52,767 bases of DNA, taken from positions 1-52,767 of the forward strand of contig NZ_MVIF01000030.1 of the NCBI RefSeq assembly GCF_002086675.1, in the 5' to 3' direction. The notes under the pieces were generated by a model. That model was not told the DNA's origin. It saw only the letters and a list, made by a program, of their open reading frames with translations, and did not search any database. Both the position numbers and the translations under genes were made by a program. The stretch is from Mycobacterium persicum. Its GTDB lineage: Bacteria > Actinomycetota > Actinomycetes > Mycobacteriales > Mycobacteriaceae. Shown here one piece after another: positions 44,121-52,733 of this stretch. Position 1 is the first letter of the stretch; every line of letters begins with the position of its first letter.

Positions 44121-44871
44121 CGACGGCAGAAAAGTCGTTGTGTCCCAGGCCCGCCACGGTGCCACCGTCGACGACGAATTCCGAACCGGTGGAATAGCTC
44201 GACTCGTCGCTGGCCAGGTACACGACGAGGTTGGACACCTCCTGCGGTTCGGCGGCGCGTCCCAGCGCGGTCTGGAACAGGTCCTCGGGCACCCACTGCG
44301 TCATCGGCGTCCTGACGAGCCCGGGATGAACGGAGTTCACCCGAATTCCGTTGACTCCGAGTTCCACTGCCGTCGACTTGGTCAACCCTCGCACGCCGAA
44401 CTTGGTCGCGGTGTAACCGTGGGAGGCCATGGTGCCGGCCAGCCCTTCGATGGAGGAGATATTGACGATGGATCCGCGGCCGGCGGCCTTCATGGGCTTG
44501 ACGACGGCGCGGATGCCCAGGAACACGCCGGTGAGGTTGACGTCGAGAATCCGCTGCCATTCCGACAGCGAGTAATCCTCGATGGTTCCGATGTTGAGGA
44601 TGCCGGCGTTGTTCACCAGAATGTCGAGCCCGCCGAACCTGCTCAGGGCCGCCTCGACCGCCGCCTCCCACTGATCGGGATCGGTGACGTCGAGGTGGAC
44701 GTAGTAGGCCGCGTCGCCGATGTCGCCGGCCACCGCGTTGCCCTCCTCGTCGAGGATGTCGCCGAACACCACTTTGGCGCCCTCGGCCACCAGCGCCCGC
44801 ACGTGCGAGGCGCCCATTCCCCGGGCGCCCCCGCTGACAAGGGCGACTTTGCCGGTCAGTCGGTTTGGCAT
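44089..44871 (-). CDS. fabG3: FabG3-type SDR (20-beta-hydroxysteroid dehydrogenase family)
   Basis: A 260-residue SDR very close to M. tuberculosis FabG3/Rv2002, an NADH-dependent 20-beta-hydroxysteroid dehydrogenase. It shows SGGARGMGASHVRALVAEGA (nucleotide loop, residues 13-20), FGDILDEEGNAVAGD with the NAD-selective Asp, NNAGILNIGTIEDYSLSEWQ, the catalytic Ser in NISSIEG and Tyr/Lys in GYTATK. The end DVAQQPDWVT matches the family. Its last codons occur again upstream of the PE gene at 41807. A long frame continues beyond the ATG at 44871 to 45876, but that part is antisense to the methyltransferase and is not coding. It is divergent from the methyltransferase gene across 123 bases. Confidence 0.93.
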   Translation of the reverse strand: MPNRLTGKVALVSGGARGMGASHVRALVAEGAKVVFGDILDEEGNAVAGDIGDAAYYVHLDVTDPDQWEAAVEAALSRFGGLDILVNNAGILNIGTIEDYSLSEWQRILDVNLTGVFLGIRAVVKPMKAAGRGSIVNISSIEGLAGTMASHGYTATKFGVRGLTKSTAVELGVNGIRVNSVHPGLVRTPMTQWVPEDLFQTALGRAAEPQEVSNLVVYLASDESSYSTGSEFVVDGGTVAGLGHNDFSAVDVAQQPDWVT

Positions 44872-44994
44872 TCTCTGATACTTCCACGATCCCATTCGCG
44901 AAGACCACCGCCCTCGTCGGTGATCAGTCGGCTTCGGTACGCTCGGCACCGTCCGCACGCAGGACCGGTGAGATCCGGAGATTGGTGGGCAATC

Positions 44995-45816
44995 GTGGTG
45001 CCTCCCAAGGTCGACTTCAGTTCGGTCCGATGGGGTTCGGTGGAATGGACGAACTTGGTGACCCTGTACTTGCGTGGCTATGAAAGTCGTTCCCGTAAGC
45101 CCATCTTGGGTGATGTGGCGGCCGCCGAAGCGGTGGATCGGATCGACTACGACTTCAAGCGGATACGTCGAACTTCGCTGCCCGCCACCAATCAGTATCT
45201 GGTGGTATTGCGCGCCAAGCAGCTTGACGACTGGTGCGCTGATTTCCTTCGACAGCATCCCGATGCGGTGGTGCTGCACCTCGGTTGTGGGCTGGACAGC
45301 CGCGCATATCGTCTTGCGGTCCCGGCGTCGGTGCTGTGGTTCGATCTCGACCAGCCGAGCGTCATCGACTTGCGCCGCCGGCTCTACGACGAAACGGACA
45401 ACTACCGCATGATCGGCTCGCCGGTGACCGATCCCGGCTGGTTGCAGCAGATTCCGACGGGACGTCCCACGCTGGTCGCCGCCGAAGGGCTGCTGATGTA
45501 CCTTGCCGAAGGCGATGTGCGGCGGCTGCTCGCGTGCCTGACAGACCGATTCGAGCACGGCGAAATGCTTTTCGACACCATCTCGCCGATGGGTCCCCGG
45601 CTGTCGAAGATCTTCACCAAAGGCATGGTCAAGTGGGGCATCGGCGATATCCGAGACCTTGAACGGTGGAACCCGAGGTTGCGTTTCCGCGAACAGGCCT
45701 CCGCACTGGCCAGCTATCAGAAAATCGAGGCGACCCCGGTGCGATTGATGTACCGGCTGCTGCTGCATGCGACGCCGTTCGGCGACTATGACGTCTTGAA
45801 CCGCTTCGAATACTGA
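44995..45816 (+). CDS. SAM-dependent methyltransferase (leucine carboxyl methyltransferase / PpmP-like fold)
   Basis: A 273-residue class I methyltransferase. The motif VVLHLGCGLDSRAYRL, the acid after strand 2 (LWFDLDQPSVIDLRR) and LVAAEGLLMYLAEGDVRRLL are typical of the LCM-type O-methyltransferases common in mycobacteria. The N-terminal part is VDFSSVRWGSVEWTNLVTLY. The start is one of two tandem GTG codons (44995 or 44998); the first is used, and an upstream GTG at 44968 is not excluded. Acceptor unknown. Confidence 0.82.
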   Translation: MVPPKVDFSSVRWGSVEWTNLVTLYLRGYESRSRKPILGDVAAAEAVDRIDYDFKRIRRTSLPATNQYLVVLRAKQLDDWCADFLRQHPDAVVLHLGCGLDSRAYRLAVPASVLWFDLDQPSVIDLRRRLYDETDNYRMIGSPVTDPGWLQQIPTGRPTLVAAEGLLMYLAEGDVRRLLACLTDRFEHGEMLFDTISPMGPRLSKIFTKGMVKWGIGDIRDLERWNPRLRFREQASALASYQKIEATPVRLMYRLLLHATPFGDYDVLNRFEY

Positions 45817-46017
45817 GCCGCCGAATCGCCGACGGGCCAGGACGGACTGATTGATCGCCTCATGCTCGTCGTTCATGTGGGCCCCAAACCAAGCGGTTCA
45901 ACGCTGGGCATCACCCACGCGGTTTAGCCAAACCAACCGCGGGTAGCCGGGCATGCGGAAGTAGATCACCGAACCCACCCCAAGTAACCGTTTGGCACAG
46001 GATCGCGGGAGGCTGCC

Positions 46018-46548
46018 ATGACAACGCACACTGAGCCGGCAAAGAAGCCCGTCAGCTCCCTATTGGCCGGGCCTTACGGTCATCCGTATCACCCGATCCT
46101 GGTCACGGTGCCCATCGGGGCGTGGGTGGCCAGCTTGGTCTTCGACATCGCCTCGCGCATCGTCGACCAGCCCGGATTCTTGTATCAGGGGTCGCAGTGG
46201 CTGATCGCCATCGGTGTGATTGGCGCGCTCGCCGCAGCCATCGTCGGTTTCCTGGATCTGTTGACCATCCCCACCGGCACACCCGCTTTCCGCACCGGGC
46301 TGCTGCACATGACGCTCAACGTCAGCGTCGTGGTGGCCTACATCGTCAACTTCATCTGGCGTTACAGCAACTACCACCAACCCTCCGCCGTGGGCATCGG
46401 CCCGCTGGTGCTGTCCATCGTCAGCCTGACGTTCCTGGCGGTGTCGGGGTTCCTGGGCGGCAAGCTGGCGTACTACTACGGTGTACGCGTCGCGCGGGAG
46501 TCTGATCAGGCCGCAGGCTACCGATACCCAGCCACGCCCACCCAATGA
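46018..46548 (+). CDS. DUF2231 membrane protein
   Basis: A 176-residue inner-membrane protein with four hydrophobic helices. Conserved pattern GHPYHPILVTVPIGAWVASL opens the domain; HPxH-type histidines and a later HMTLNVSVVVAYIVNFIWR on helix 3 suggest heme or metal contact, as proposed for DUF2231, though this is inference. The start has GGGAGG 5 bases upstream. Function unknown. The 201 bases between this gene and the methyltransferase have no gene. Confidence 0.85.
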   Translation: MTTHTEPAKKPVSSLLAGPYGHPYHPILVTVPIGAWVASLVFDIASRIVDQPGFLYQGSQWLIAIGVIGALAAAIVGFLDLLTIPTGTPAFRTGLLHMTLNVSVVVAYIVNFIWRYSNYHQPSAVGIGPLVLSIVSLTFLAVSGFLGGKLAYYYGVRVARESDQAAGYRYPATPTQ

Positions 46549-46819
46549 AGGGCAATGACACGTTATCGGTAGCGCCGTTCTCGCCTTGTGGGTCCTGATC
46601 GCCGGCGGCGGCTTCACCAGCCTGGCATCCTGAAGAGCGTGCATCGCTTGCCAGCTCGATCGGGCGGAACCACGGGGCCTTGGTCGGCTTGGTGAGCCCG
46701 GCTGGCGGGTGCCGCGTGCCGGGGAGGCGACGGGTTCCAACAGTTGACACGCCGCCATCGAATCCCATTGCTCGACGATGCATTCGGTTGACACGGCGAC
46801 CTGGACTAGCGTCGAGCGA

Positions 46820-47618
46820 ATGGAACTCACGGGCAAGACCGTCCTGCTCACCGGTGCCACCGGCGGCCTCGGACGAGCGATCGCCGCGGCACTCGCCGAC
46901 CACGGCGCGCGACTGATCCTGAGCTCCCGCAAACCGGCGGAGCTGGACAGGCTTGCGGCTTCGCTGAGCGGACTCGACCACCGAACGGTCGTCAGTGACC
47001 TGTCCGAATCCGGCGCCGCAGCCGCCTTGCTTGCCGAGGCGGGGGAGATCGACGTCCTGGTCGCCAATGCCGCGCTGCCGGCGTCGGGAAAACTGGACAG
47101 CTTCACTGCCGAGCAGGTAGACCGTGCGCTACGGGTCAACCTCGAGGTACCGGTACAGCTGACGCGCGAACTGATTCCGGTGTTCACCAAACGAAGGTCT
47201 GGGCATTTCGTCTTCCTCTCGTCGATCTCCGGCAAGGCCGCCACACCGCGCGCCTCGCTCTATGCAGCAACGAAATTCGGCATCCGGGGATTCGCGCTGT
47301 GCCTGCGCGACGACCTGCGACCGGCCGGGGTGGGCGTCTCGGTGGTTAGCCCGGGGGGCAATCGGTGGTGCCGGGATGTTCGCCGATTCGGGGGCCGCGA
47401 TGCCGCCGCTGATCGGCACCGGCACACCCGAACAGGTCGGTGCGGCGGTAGTCGACGCCATCGAGCGAAATCGCGCCGAAGTCACCGTGGCCCCGCTGCG
47501 TCAGCGGGCGCTGGCCCGGTTCGCGGCGAACGCCCCCGAGATGTCGTCGCGACTGGCCGGAGGAATTGTCGCCAAGGCGGCGGACGAGATCGCGGCCGGT
47601 CAGACCGACAAGCGGTAA
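46820..47618 (+). pseudogene. SDR gene frameshifted at a G6 tract
   Basis: The first 178 codons encode an SDR: GKTVLLTGATGGLGRAIAAA, VANAALPASG, SSISGKAATPRASLYAATKF. At a run of six Gs near 47353 the frame shifts; the following AIGGAGMFADSGAAMPPLIG and the remaining C-terminus to 47618 lie one frame away. Removing one G restores a single frame of about 265 residues. So it is either a one-base inactivation, a phase-variable tract or an assembly error. The C-terminal half is helical and basic, typical of SDRs acting on lipids. It converges with the 13E12 gene. Confidence 0.82.
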
Positions 47619-47661
47619 TGGCGCGCGGTAGCGACCTCGCTTACATCGAGGCCGTTCTGTA

Positions 47662-49164
47662 TCAGAACGGCGGTGGTTCGTCGTCGGTGTCGGGTGGGGC
47701 GGGTCCGGTTTGGTTGGTGTGTTCGGTGTGCGGGGTGGTGCGAGCGCGGTGGTTGTGGCGGCGTTCGGTGGCGATGCGCTGGGCGCGGTCTTGGGCGCGA
47801 GTGCGGCGGCGTCTGGGCATCATCGCAGTGCGCCCGGCACAGGGGTCAGGTGTTTGGATTTGGTCGGTGGGGAGATCGGCAGTGGGTGCGCACAGGTGGG
47901 GAAACAGCAGCGCACTGCCCGGAGTGGTGACATAGGTGTGCCCGGTCGGGGAGGTCAGGATAAGCGTGCCGTCGGGCAGTTGCATGTCGCGCCAGCCCCA
48001 GAAGGTTTTCAGCAAATGGTGAGTCCTGCAGTAGCACTTAAGGTTTGACGCATGGGTGGGCCCGCCGGCGGCGTAGGGGATGGAATGATCGAGGTCGCAA
48101 TCGAAGGCCGGGCGATCACAGTTGGGCCAGCGACACGTCAAGTCGCGGCATCTCACGAAATCGGCCAAGGCCTTCGACGGAACATAGCCCGACTCCGGGC
48201 CGGTGTCGGCAGGGTGGGTCAACGGCACCAGTTTGGCCGAGGCCGCTAACTCGGCCACCGTTTCGGGGCCGATGAGCCCGTCGGCGCAGACTTGGGATGC
48301 CGGCGTCTGGGCGCGCCCGTCGAGGCTGGCCTGCTCGGCGATCAGGTGGATTATCACCGGGGATGCGGCCGGCCGTTTGCCGGCCGAGCAGTCGGTACGC
48401 CCGCAGCCACACCCCAGCCGATCGGCCCCGGCGGCCAAGGCCCCCAACGCATCGGCGCGGCGCTGGTCGCGGGTGCGCGGGTCATGGTCACAGACCGTGG
48501 CCGCCAGCGCGGTCAGCCGCTTGTCCAGCGCGTGGGCATCGGGGGTCAACAGGGTGCCCTCGATCTGGGAGATCCCGCCGATACCCTCGTCGATGCGGAT
48601 CTGGCGTTCGGTCTGCTGTTCCTTGCGGCGTCGCACCGCATCGGCGTCGGCGTTGGCCACGACCTTGTCGACCAGGGCGCCCAGCCGGCCCCGGCTGAGC
48701 GACGGGCAGCGCGGCACCAGCGCCGCCAACTGGGAATCTACCCCTGCCAGCACCTGCGGATCCTCGATCAGCTCGGTGCGATAGGCCAGCGTTTGAAACG
48801 CCCGGTAGTCGATGTCCCCGGCCTTAAAGAGCTCGGCGACCTGCGGCAACCGCTCACGCATCACCCGGGCATAGCGCAGCCGGCTGGCCGCTAACCCCTG
48901 GCTGATCCGCAACGCCGCCCCGACTTCGGCGGCCACCGCCTCCATGGTGTCGATGGCCCAATCCTCGGTCTCTGAACACCGGGAGAGCCGATAGGCGAAC
49001 AGTTCCCCGATCGCGCTCAGCTGTGCCGCGGCGGCCCGATTCTCCGTCCGGCCCGCCGCACACATCCGGTCCAACAACCTCGCCGACTCCAGGGTTTGGG
49101 AGGGATGACGGCGCTCAAACCAGTCATCCATCTCGGCGACCTCACCGGTCTGGTAGTCGAACAT
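47662..49164 (-). CDS. 13E12-family DUF222/HNH endonuclease domain protein
   Basis: A 500-residue member of the mycobacterial REP13E12 family. Residues about 25-330 are DUF222 (MCAAGRTENRAAAAQLSAIG; LRISQGLAASRLRYARVMRE). The C-terminal HNH site is clear: CRWPNCDRPAFDCDLDHSIP, YAAGGPTHASNLKCYC, RTHHLLKTF, with DH, N and HH metal and catalytic residues. A Thr/Arg/Pro-rich tail follows. Such genes are often repeated in mycobacteria, and in M. tuberculosis one copy is the phiRv1 insertion site. The start at 49164 gives MFDYQTG and lies within an SOS-box-like dyad at 49157-49172, the arrangement I recall for DNA-damage-inducible 13E12 genes. The neighbouring SDR converges with it. Confidence 0.93.
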   Translation of the reverse strand: MFDYQTGEVAEMDDWFERRHPSQTLESARLLDRMCAAGRTENRAAAAQLSAIGELFAYRLSRCSETEDWAIDTMEAVAAEVGAALRISQGLAASRLRYARVMRERLPQVAELFKAGDIDYRAFQTLAYRTELIEDPQVLAGVDSQLAALVPRCPSLSRGRLGALVDKVVANADADAVRRRKEQQTERQIRIDEGIGGISQIEGTLLTPDAHALDKRLTALAATVCDHDPRTRDQRRADALGALAAGADRLGCGCGRTDCSAGKRPAASPVIIHLIAEQASLDGRAQTPASQVCADGLIGPETVAELAASAKLVPLTHPADTGPESGYVPSKALADFVRCRDLTCRWPNCDRPAFDCDLDHSIPYAAGGPTHASNLKCYCRTHHLLKTFWGWRDMQLPDGTLILTSPTGHTYVTTPGSALLFPHLCAPTADLPTDQIQTPDPCAGRTAMMPRRRRTRAQDRAQRIATERRHNHRARTTPHTEHTNQTGPAPPDTDDEPPPF

Positions 49165-49172
49165 ACATTCGA
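49157..49172. promoter_or_regulatory. SOS (LexA) box-like dyad over the 13E12 start codon
   Basis: TCGAACATACATTCGA matches the mycobacterial LexA consensus TCGAAC-N4-GTTCGA at 11 of 12 fixed positions, with one change (A for G) at the first base of the right half. Known 13E12 genes of M. tuberculosis belong to the LexA regulon, so damage induction is probable. Confidence 0.7.
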
Positions 49173-49493
49173 TTATGCCACGGCCGGCCGACAACACCGC
49201 GGGTCCACCGTCAGGCTGTGGATAACCCGCCAGGTTCGCAGCCTTACGTCAGCTCAGTCGGCCATCTCGTGGATATCGTCGGCGGTGAGCGCCCGGAAGC
49301 TCATTGGGCGCTCGGCGAAACGCAACCCTGCGACAACGGATGGTCTTGGTGCGGTTTACGATTCACGACTTCGGCATTGACGGTTCGATGCCGTCGACGT
49401 CGACGTATGTCGATGCCAAGCTCGACACCGCATCTCGGGGTGCGGTTGGCGCAGCAGGCAGCCCTTTAAGCGCAATGATGGCATCCTTGCCTG

Positions 49494-50153
49494 GTGGGAC
49501 TGCTGTTTCGGCTGCTGGAGTTGCTGGTGCTGGCCGCACCGGTGATCGGCGTGATTTATGCCGGCATCCGGGCGCTGTCGTCGCTGAATAGACAACGACA
49601 GTCCTCAGGCGATCCCGCAGAACCTGCGGCTGACTCGGGTGAGGTCGGCAATCATGCGTCGCACTGGCGCGCGATACGACGCGCGATCGATGCACATGAC
49701 CACACCGATGCTCGCTGGCTGGAGTACGAACTCGATCCCGCCAAGCTCCTCGACTTCCCGGTGATGACCGACATGCGAGATCCGCTGACAACGGCGTTTC
49801 ACAAGGCCAAACTGGCGGCCGATTTCCATCGGCCGGTTCGTGCGGAAGATCTGGTCGACGACCGGGAGGGTACGCGACACTACCTCGACGCTGTCGAAAG
49901 CTATGTGACCGCGTTCAACGCCGCGGAAACAGAGGCCATTCGTAAAGGCAGGAACGACTTCTCACGGGAGGAACGGCAGCGCCTGGCGCGTGCCCAGAGC
50001 CTGTTGCGGGTGGCGGCCGACACTTCCGCGACGCAGCAGGAGCGACAGCGCGCATATGCTTTGGCGCGTACCGAACTCGACGGCCTCATCGTATTGCCGG
50101 GCAGCATCCGGGCCAGCATCGAGCGCGGAATCGCCGGCGAAATAGACGGATGA
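49494..50153 (+). CDS. Small membrane-anchored hypothetical protein
   Basis: A 219-residue protein with one N-terminal hydrophobic segment (GLLFRLLELLVLAAPVIGVI, residues 2-21) and a cytoplasm-facing, charged helical remainder. This includes LEYELDPAKLLDFPVMTDMR, HRPVRAEDLVDDREGTRHYL, and a likely coiled coil near SREERQRLARAQSLLRVAAD. I do not recognise a family. The GTG at 49494 is the natural start; no strong ribosome site is visible. It converges with the NYN-protein gene (7 bases apart). The 296 bases upstream hold nothing recognisable. Confidence 0.6.
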   Translation: MGLLFRLLELLVLAAPVIGVIYAGIRALSSLNRQRQSSGDPAEPAADSGEVGNHASHWRAIRRAIDAHDHTDARWLEYELDPAKLLDFPVMTDMRDPLTTAFHKAKLAADFHRPVRAEDLVDDREGTRHYLDAVESYVTAFNAAETEAIRKGRNDFSREERQRLARAQSLLRVAADTSATQQERQRAYALARTELDGLIVLPGSIRASIERGIAGEIDG

Positions 50154-50160
50154 TCGGCGA

Positions 50161-51030
50161 TCAACCCGCGTCGCTGTGCAGGCGCACCATCCGCGTGGTG
50201 CTGCTCTCGTCAAGGTCGACCACCTCGCTGCGGGAACGCAGAAAGTCGCTGAACGACTTGAAGCCCAGCGACTTCTCGCTGAACGAGGGGTCCATCCGCT
50301 TCATCTGGGCCTTGACCATCGAGTTGTGCTGCCAGTCCGCGTCGTCTTTCTCCTGGCCGATCCGAAGCGCCCGTTCGAGCAGTCGGGTGGCGGCGGCCTG
50401 CGGGTCGGGTGAAGCCGGCTCCTCGTCCGGCTCCGCGGTGCTGGCATGGCGTCCGCGTTTCTTGGGCTGCGCCGCCACGACGGTGGTGGATATCCCGGGC
50501 AGCGTGTCGTAGGTGACGAACTCGTCGCACGCGGCGGCCAGCGACTGACTGCTGGCGCCGGCCACGCCGATGCCGACGACGTACCGGCCCAGCCGCTTGC
50601 AGCGTTGTGCGAGCGCGATGTAGTCGGAGTCGCCGCCGACGATCACCACGTGGGTCAGGTCGGGCAGCCGGAACATGTCCTCGACCGCATCGACGGCCAG
50701 CCGGATGTCGGCGCCGTTCTTGCCGTATGCGGCTGCGGGGAACAGTTGCACGAGATCGACCGCGCGTCCGACAAGCTGGCCGTGGTAGCGGGCGTTCACC
50801 TCGGCCGACCAATCCGCGTACGCGCGGGTAAGCACCAGGGTGCCGAACGACGACGCGAAATCCATGATCGCGCCCAAATCGACCGTCGCCGCTCGCAGCC
50901 GCTGCGGGTCCAGACCCTTGGTCTTGTCCTTTTGGAAGGTGCCGCGTCCGTGTACTTGGTCGTAGCGCGAGATCACGATGTTGTCGAAGTCGAAGTAGAC
51001 GGCCACTCGGGTCGCGCTGGAATCGGTCAT
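50161..51030 (-). CDS. NYN-domain (LabA/DUF88-like) protein with a C-terminal OST-HTH/LOTUS-like domain
   Basis: A 289-residue putative ribonuclease. The PIN-like NYN domain (residues about 5-175) shows the acidic residues of the family: VAVYFDFDNIV (Asp/Asp/Asn), NGADIRLAVDAVEDMF and VGGDSDYIALAQRCK. After a Lys/Arg-rich linker, residues about 220-275 (RLLERALRIGQEKDDADWQH; FSEKSLGFKSFSDFLRSRSE) match the OST-HTH/LOTUS RNA-binding fold, as in eukaryotic MARF1-like and bacterial relatives. RNA cleavage or RNA-quality control is plausible but unproven. The ATG at 51030 is the conserved start; the frame extends upstream. It is divergent from the thiolase gene across 52 bases. Confidence 0.8.
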   Translation of the reverse strand: MTDSSATRVAVYFDFDNIVISRYDQVHGRGTFQKDKTKGLDPQRLRAATVDLGAIMDFASSFGTLVLTRAYADWSAEVNARYHGQLVGRAVDLVQLFPAAAYGKNGADIRLAVDAVEDMFRLPDLTHVVIVGGDSDYIALAQRCKRLGRYVVGIGVAGASSQSLAAACDEFVTYDTLPGISTTVVAAQPKKRGRHASTAEPDEEPASPDPQAAATRLLERALRIGQEKDDADWQHNSMVKAQMKRMDPSFSEKSLGFKSFSDFLRSRSEVVDLDESSTTRMVRLHSDAG

Positions 51031-51082
51031 GATCGTCATCGTGCCGTGTGCCACACCCGCACGGCAGCAGAACGGAGTGACA

Positions 51083-52246
51083 GTGGGCGCGACCAAGCGC
51101 AACACCGCAGCCGTCGTCGGCGTGTACAACACCCGCCAGCGACGCCGCCTGGACGGCGAAACCTCCCGCAGCCTGGCGGTGAAGGCCATCCGGGGAGCCC
51201 TCGACGACGCCGGCCTCAACCTCGACGACGTGGACGGCATCAGTGCCGGCACCTTGTCCACGGCACTGATCTACGACCTCCGGCTCGGGCCGGCCTGGCA
51301 GGGGGTGGGGTTCGGGATCGGCATGATCACCGAGGCCGTCACCGCGATCGAGCACGGCATGGCCGACGTGGTGGTCCTCGTCGCCGCCCAGGCAGGTGAA
51401 TATCGCGACCATGTAGCCACGGCGCCGTGGACCCGGCCGGAGAACGAGTTCGTGGCGCCGTGGGGGATGTTCACCGCCGCCGAGTTCGCACTCATCGCCC
51501 GTCGCCACATGCACGTCTTTGGGACCACCCGCGAGCACCTGTCCATCGTCGCGGCCACCATCCGCAACAACGGCTCGCGAAACCCGGAAGCCGTGTACTA
51601 CCAACGCGGACCCTTCGCCCCTGAGGACATCACCGCATCACGACCCATCGCCGAGCCCTTTCACCTACTCGATTGCGCCACCACCTCCGAGGGAGGCTGC
51701 GCCCTGGTGGTGGCGAACCTGGACAAGGTGCCGGTCGCCAGCCAGCCGATCTACGTATTGGCAAGTGGCGCAGATCATTTCGGTCCGTCGTATCAGCACC
51801 CACCCGCTTGGGACCTCGCAGGCCGGCACGGTGGTCAGGTCAATGGCCGGGTGGGCAGCCGTGCGGCCGATCGCGCGTTTAAGCATGCCGGGCTGCGTCG
51901 CGACCAGGTGGATGTGCTGGAACTCTACGATCCGTTCTCGTTCGAGATCATCCGTCAGCTGGAAGCGTTCGGCTTCTGCGGCCCGGGCGAAGGCGGACCG
52001 TTCGTCGCCGACGGTCACATCGCCATCGGCGGTAGCCACCCGGTCACCACCGACGGCGGAACCATGTCCTTCAGCCATGCCGGGAGGAATCCGCAAATGA
52101 TGCAGCGCGCCATTCGAGCGGTTCAGCAGTTGCGCGGCGAGGCCGGCGCGCTTCAAGTTCCGGATGCACGTATCGCGTTGTGCAGCAACGGGGGAGCGGG
52201 TGCATTGTTCACCACGGTGCTGATCCTCGGAGCCGAACCGCGATGA
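51083..52246 (+). CDS. Thiolase-superfamily lipid-transfer-type protein without the classical active cysteine
   Basis: A 387-residue protein of the SCP-x thiolase-like group. It has the domain-1 start RNTAAVVGVYNTRQRRRLDG, ITEAVTAIEHGMADVVVLVA, LLDCATTSEGGCALVVANLD and the C-terminal LELYDPFSFEIIRQLEAFGF and GGSHPVTTDGGTMSFSHAGR (the HP histidine region). Where catalytic thiolases carry a Cys before the helix, I see GVGFGIGMITEAV with no Cys. In M. tuberculosis, Ltp2, a member of this group, is a retro-aldolase that needs a DUF35 partner; the gene directly downstream (ATGA overlap) encodes DUF35. The GTG at 51083 has GGAG 6 bases upstream; GTG 51077 is the alternative. Confidence 0.82.
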   Translation: MGATKRNTAAVVGVYNTRQRRRLDGETSRSLAVKAIRGALDDAGLNLDDVDGISAGTLSTALIYDLRLGPAWQGVGFGIGMITEAVTAIEHGMADVVVLVAAQAGEYRDHVATAPWTRPENEFVAPWGMFTAAEFALIARRHMHVFGTTREHLSIVAATIRNNGSRNPEAVYYQRGPFAPEDITASRPIAEPFHLLDCATTSEGGCALVVANLDKVPVASQPIYVLASGADHFGPSYQHPPAWDLAGRHGGQVNGRVGSRAADRAFKHAGLRRDQVDVLELYDPFSFEIIRQLEAFGFCGPGEGGPFVADGHIAIGGSHPVTTDGGTMSFSHAGRNPQMMQRAIRAVQQLRGEAGALQVPDARIALCSNGGAGALFTTVLILGAEPR

Positions 52247-52665
52247 GTTCGGGCGAGGTGTTGCGGCCGCAGCGCGGGCCGGCGCCGCACCCGAGAAGTC
52301 CGCTCAGCGCTCCTTTCTGGGACGGATGCCGAGCAGGCGAGCTGCGCTATCAACACTGTCAGACGTGCGGCGCCGCGCATTTCCCGCCGGCCGAGCACTG
52401 CCGGCAGTGTATGTCCGGGAATCTAATCTGGATGCGCAGTGCCGGGGTAGGCGAAATATACAGCTGGACAGTGGTTTACCGGCCGGTGACGCCCGAGTTC
52501 GAGCCGCCATATGCGCCGGCGATCGTCACGCTGGACGAGGGCTACCAGATGCTGACCAACATCGTCGGCATAGCACCGGCGGATCTGGACATCGGCATGC
52601 GGGTGCACGTGCAATTCCACGAGATTGGCTCTGATTTGACACTGCCTTATTTCACGCCGGCTTAG
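52243..52665 (+). CDS. DUF35 OB-fold/zinc-ribbon protein
   Basis: A 140-residue DUF35 protein. The N-terminal part (SAPFWDGCRAGELRYQHC) leads to a rubredoxin-like zinc ribbon CQTCGAAHFPPAEHCRQC, then the OB-fold: GVGEIYSWTVVYRPVTPEFE and PYAPAIVTLDEG. Its start overlaps the thiolase-like gene stop as ATGA, so the two form one unit. DUF35 partners usually complex with thiolase-like proteins in side-chain degradation. An 11-bp tandem repeat covers its stop codon. Confidence 0.88.
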   Translation: MSSGEVLRPQRGPAPHPRSPLSAPFWDGCRAGELRYQHCQTCGAAHFPPAEHCRQCMSGNLIWMRSAGVGEIYSWTVVYRPVTPEFEPPYAPAIVTLDEGYQMLTNIVGIAPADLDIGMRVHVQFHEIGSDLTLPYFTPA

Positions 52666-52691
52666 ACCTGGCTTAGACCTGGCTTAGACCC
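52660..52691. repeat. 11-bp direct tandem repeat, nearly three copies
   Basis: GCTTAGACCTG occurs at 52660 and 52671, with a third copy at 52682 that differs in its last position(s). It covers the DUF35 stop (TAG at 52663-52665). Slippage expansion is the simplest cause. Confidence 0.85.
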
Positions 52692-52708
52692 AATACCGTT
52701 CAGTTAAG

Positions 52709-52724
52709 ACTACATGGGTGTAGT
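52709..52724. promoter_or_regulatory. 6-bp inverted repeat, candidate TetR-type operator
   Basis: ACTACA and TGTAGT are separated by TGGG, 9 bases before the ATG of the last, cut-off gene. A dyad at this position often marks self-regulation by a TetR-family gene; this is inference. Confidence 0.45.
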
Positions 52725-52733
52725 TTGTAGGGT

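Noticed and set aside
44872..45876. N-terminal extension of fabG3
   Set aside because: The open frame beyond the ATG at 44871 is antisense to the methyltransferase; only the 260-residue part matches the family.
52660..52691. A CRISPR-like array
   Set aside because: The units are contiguous with no spacers and there are no cas genes.
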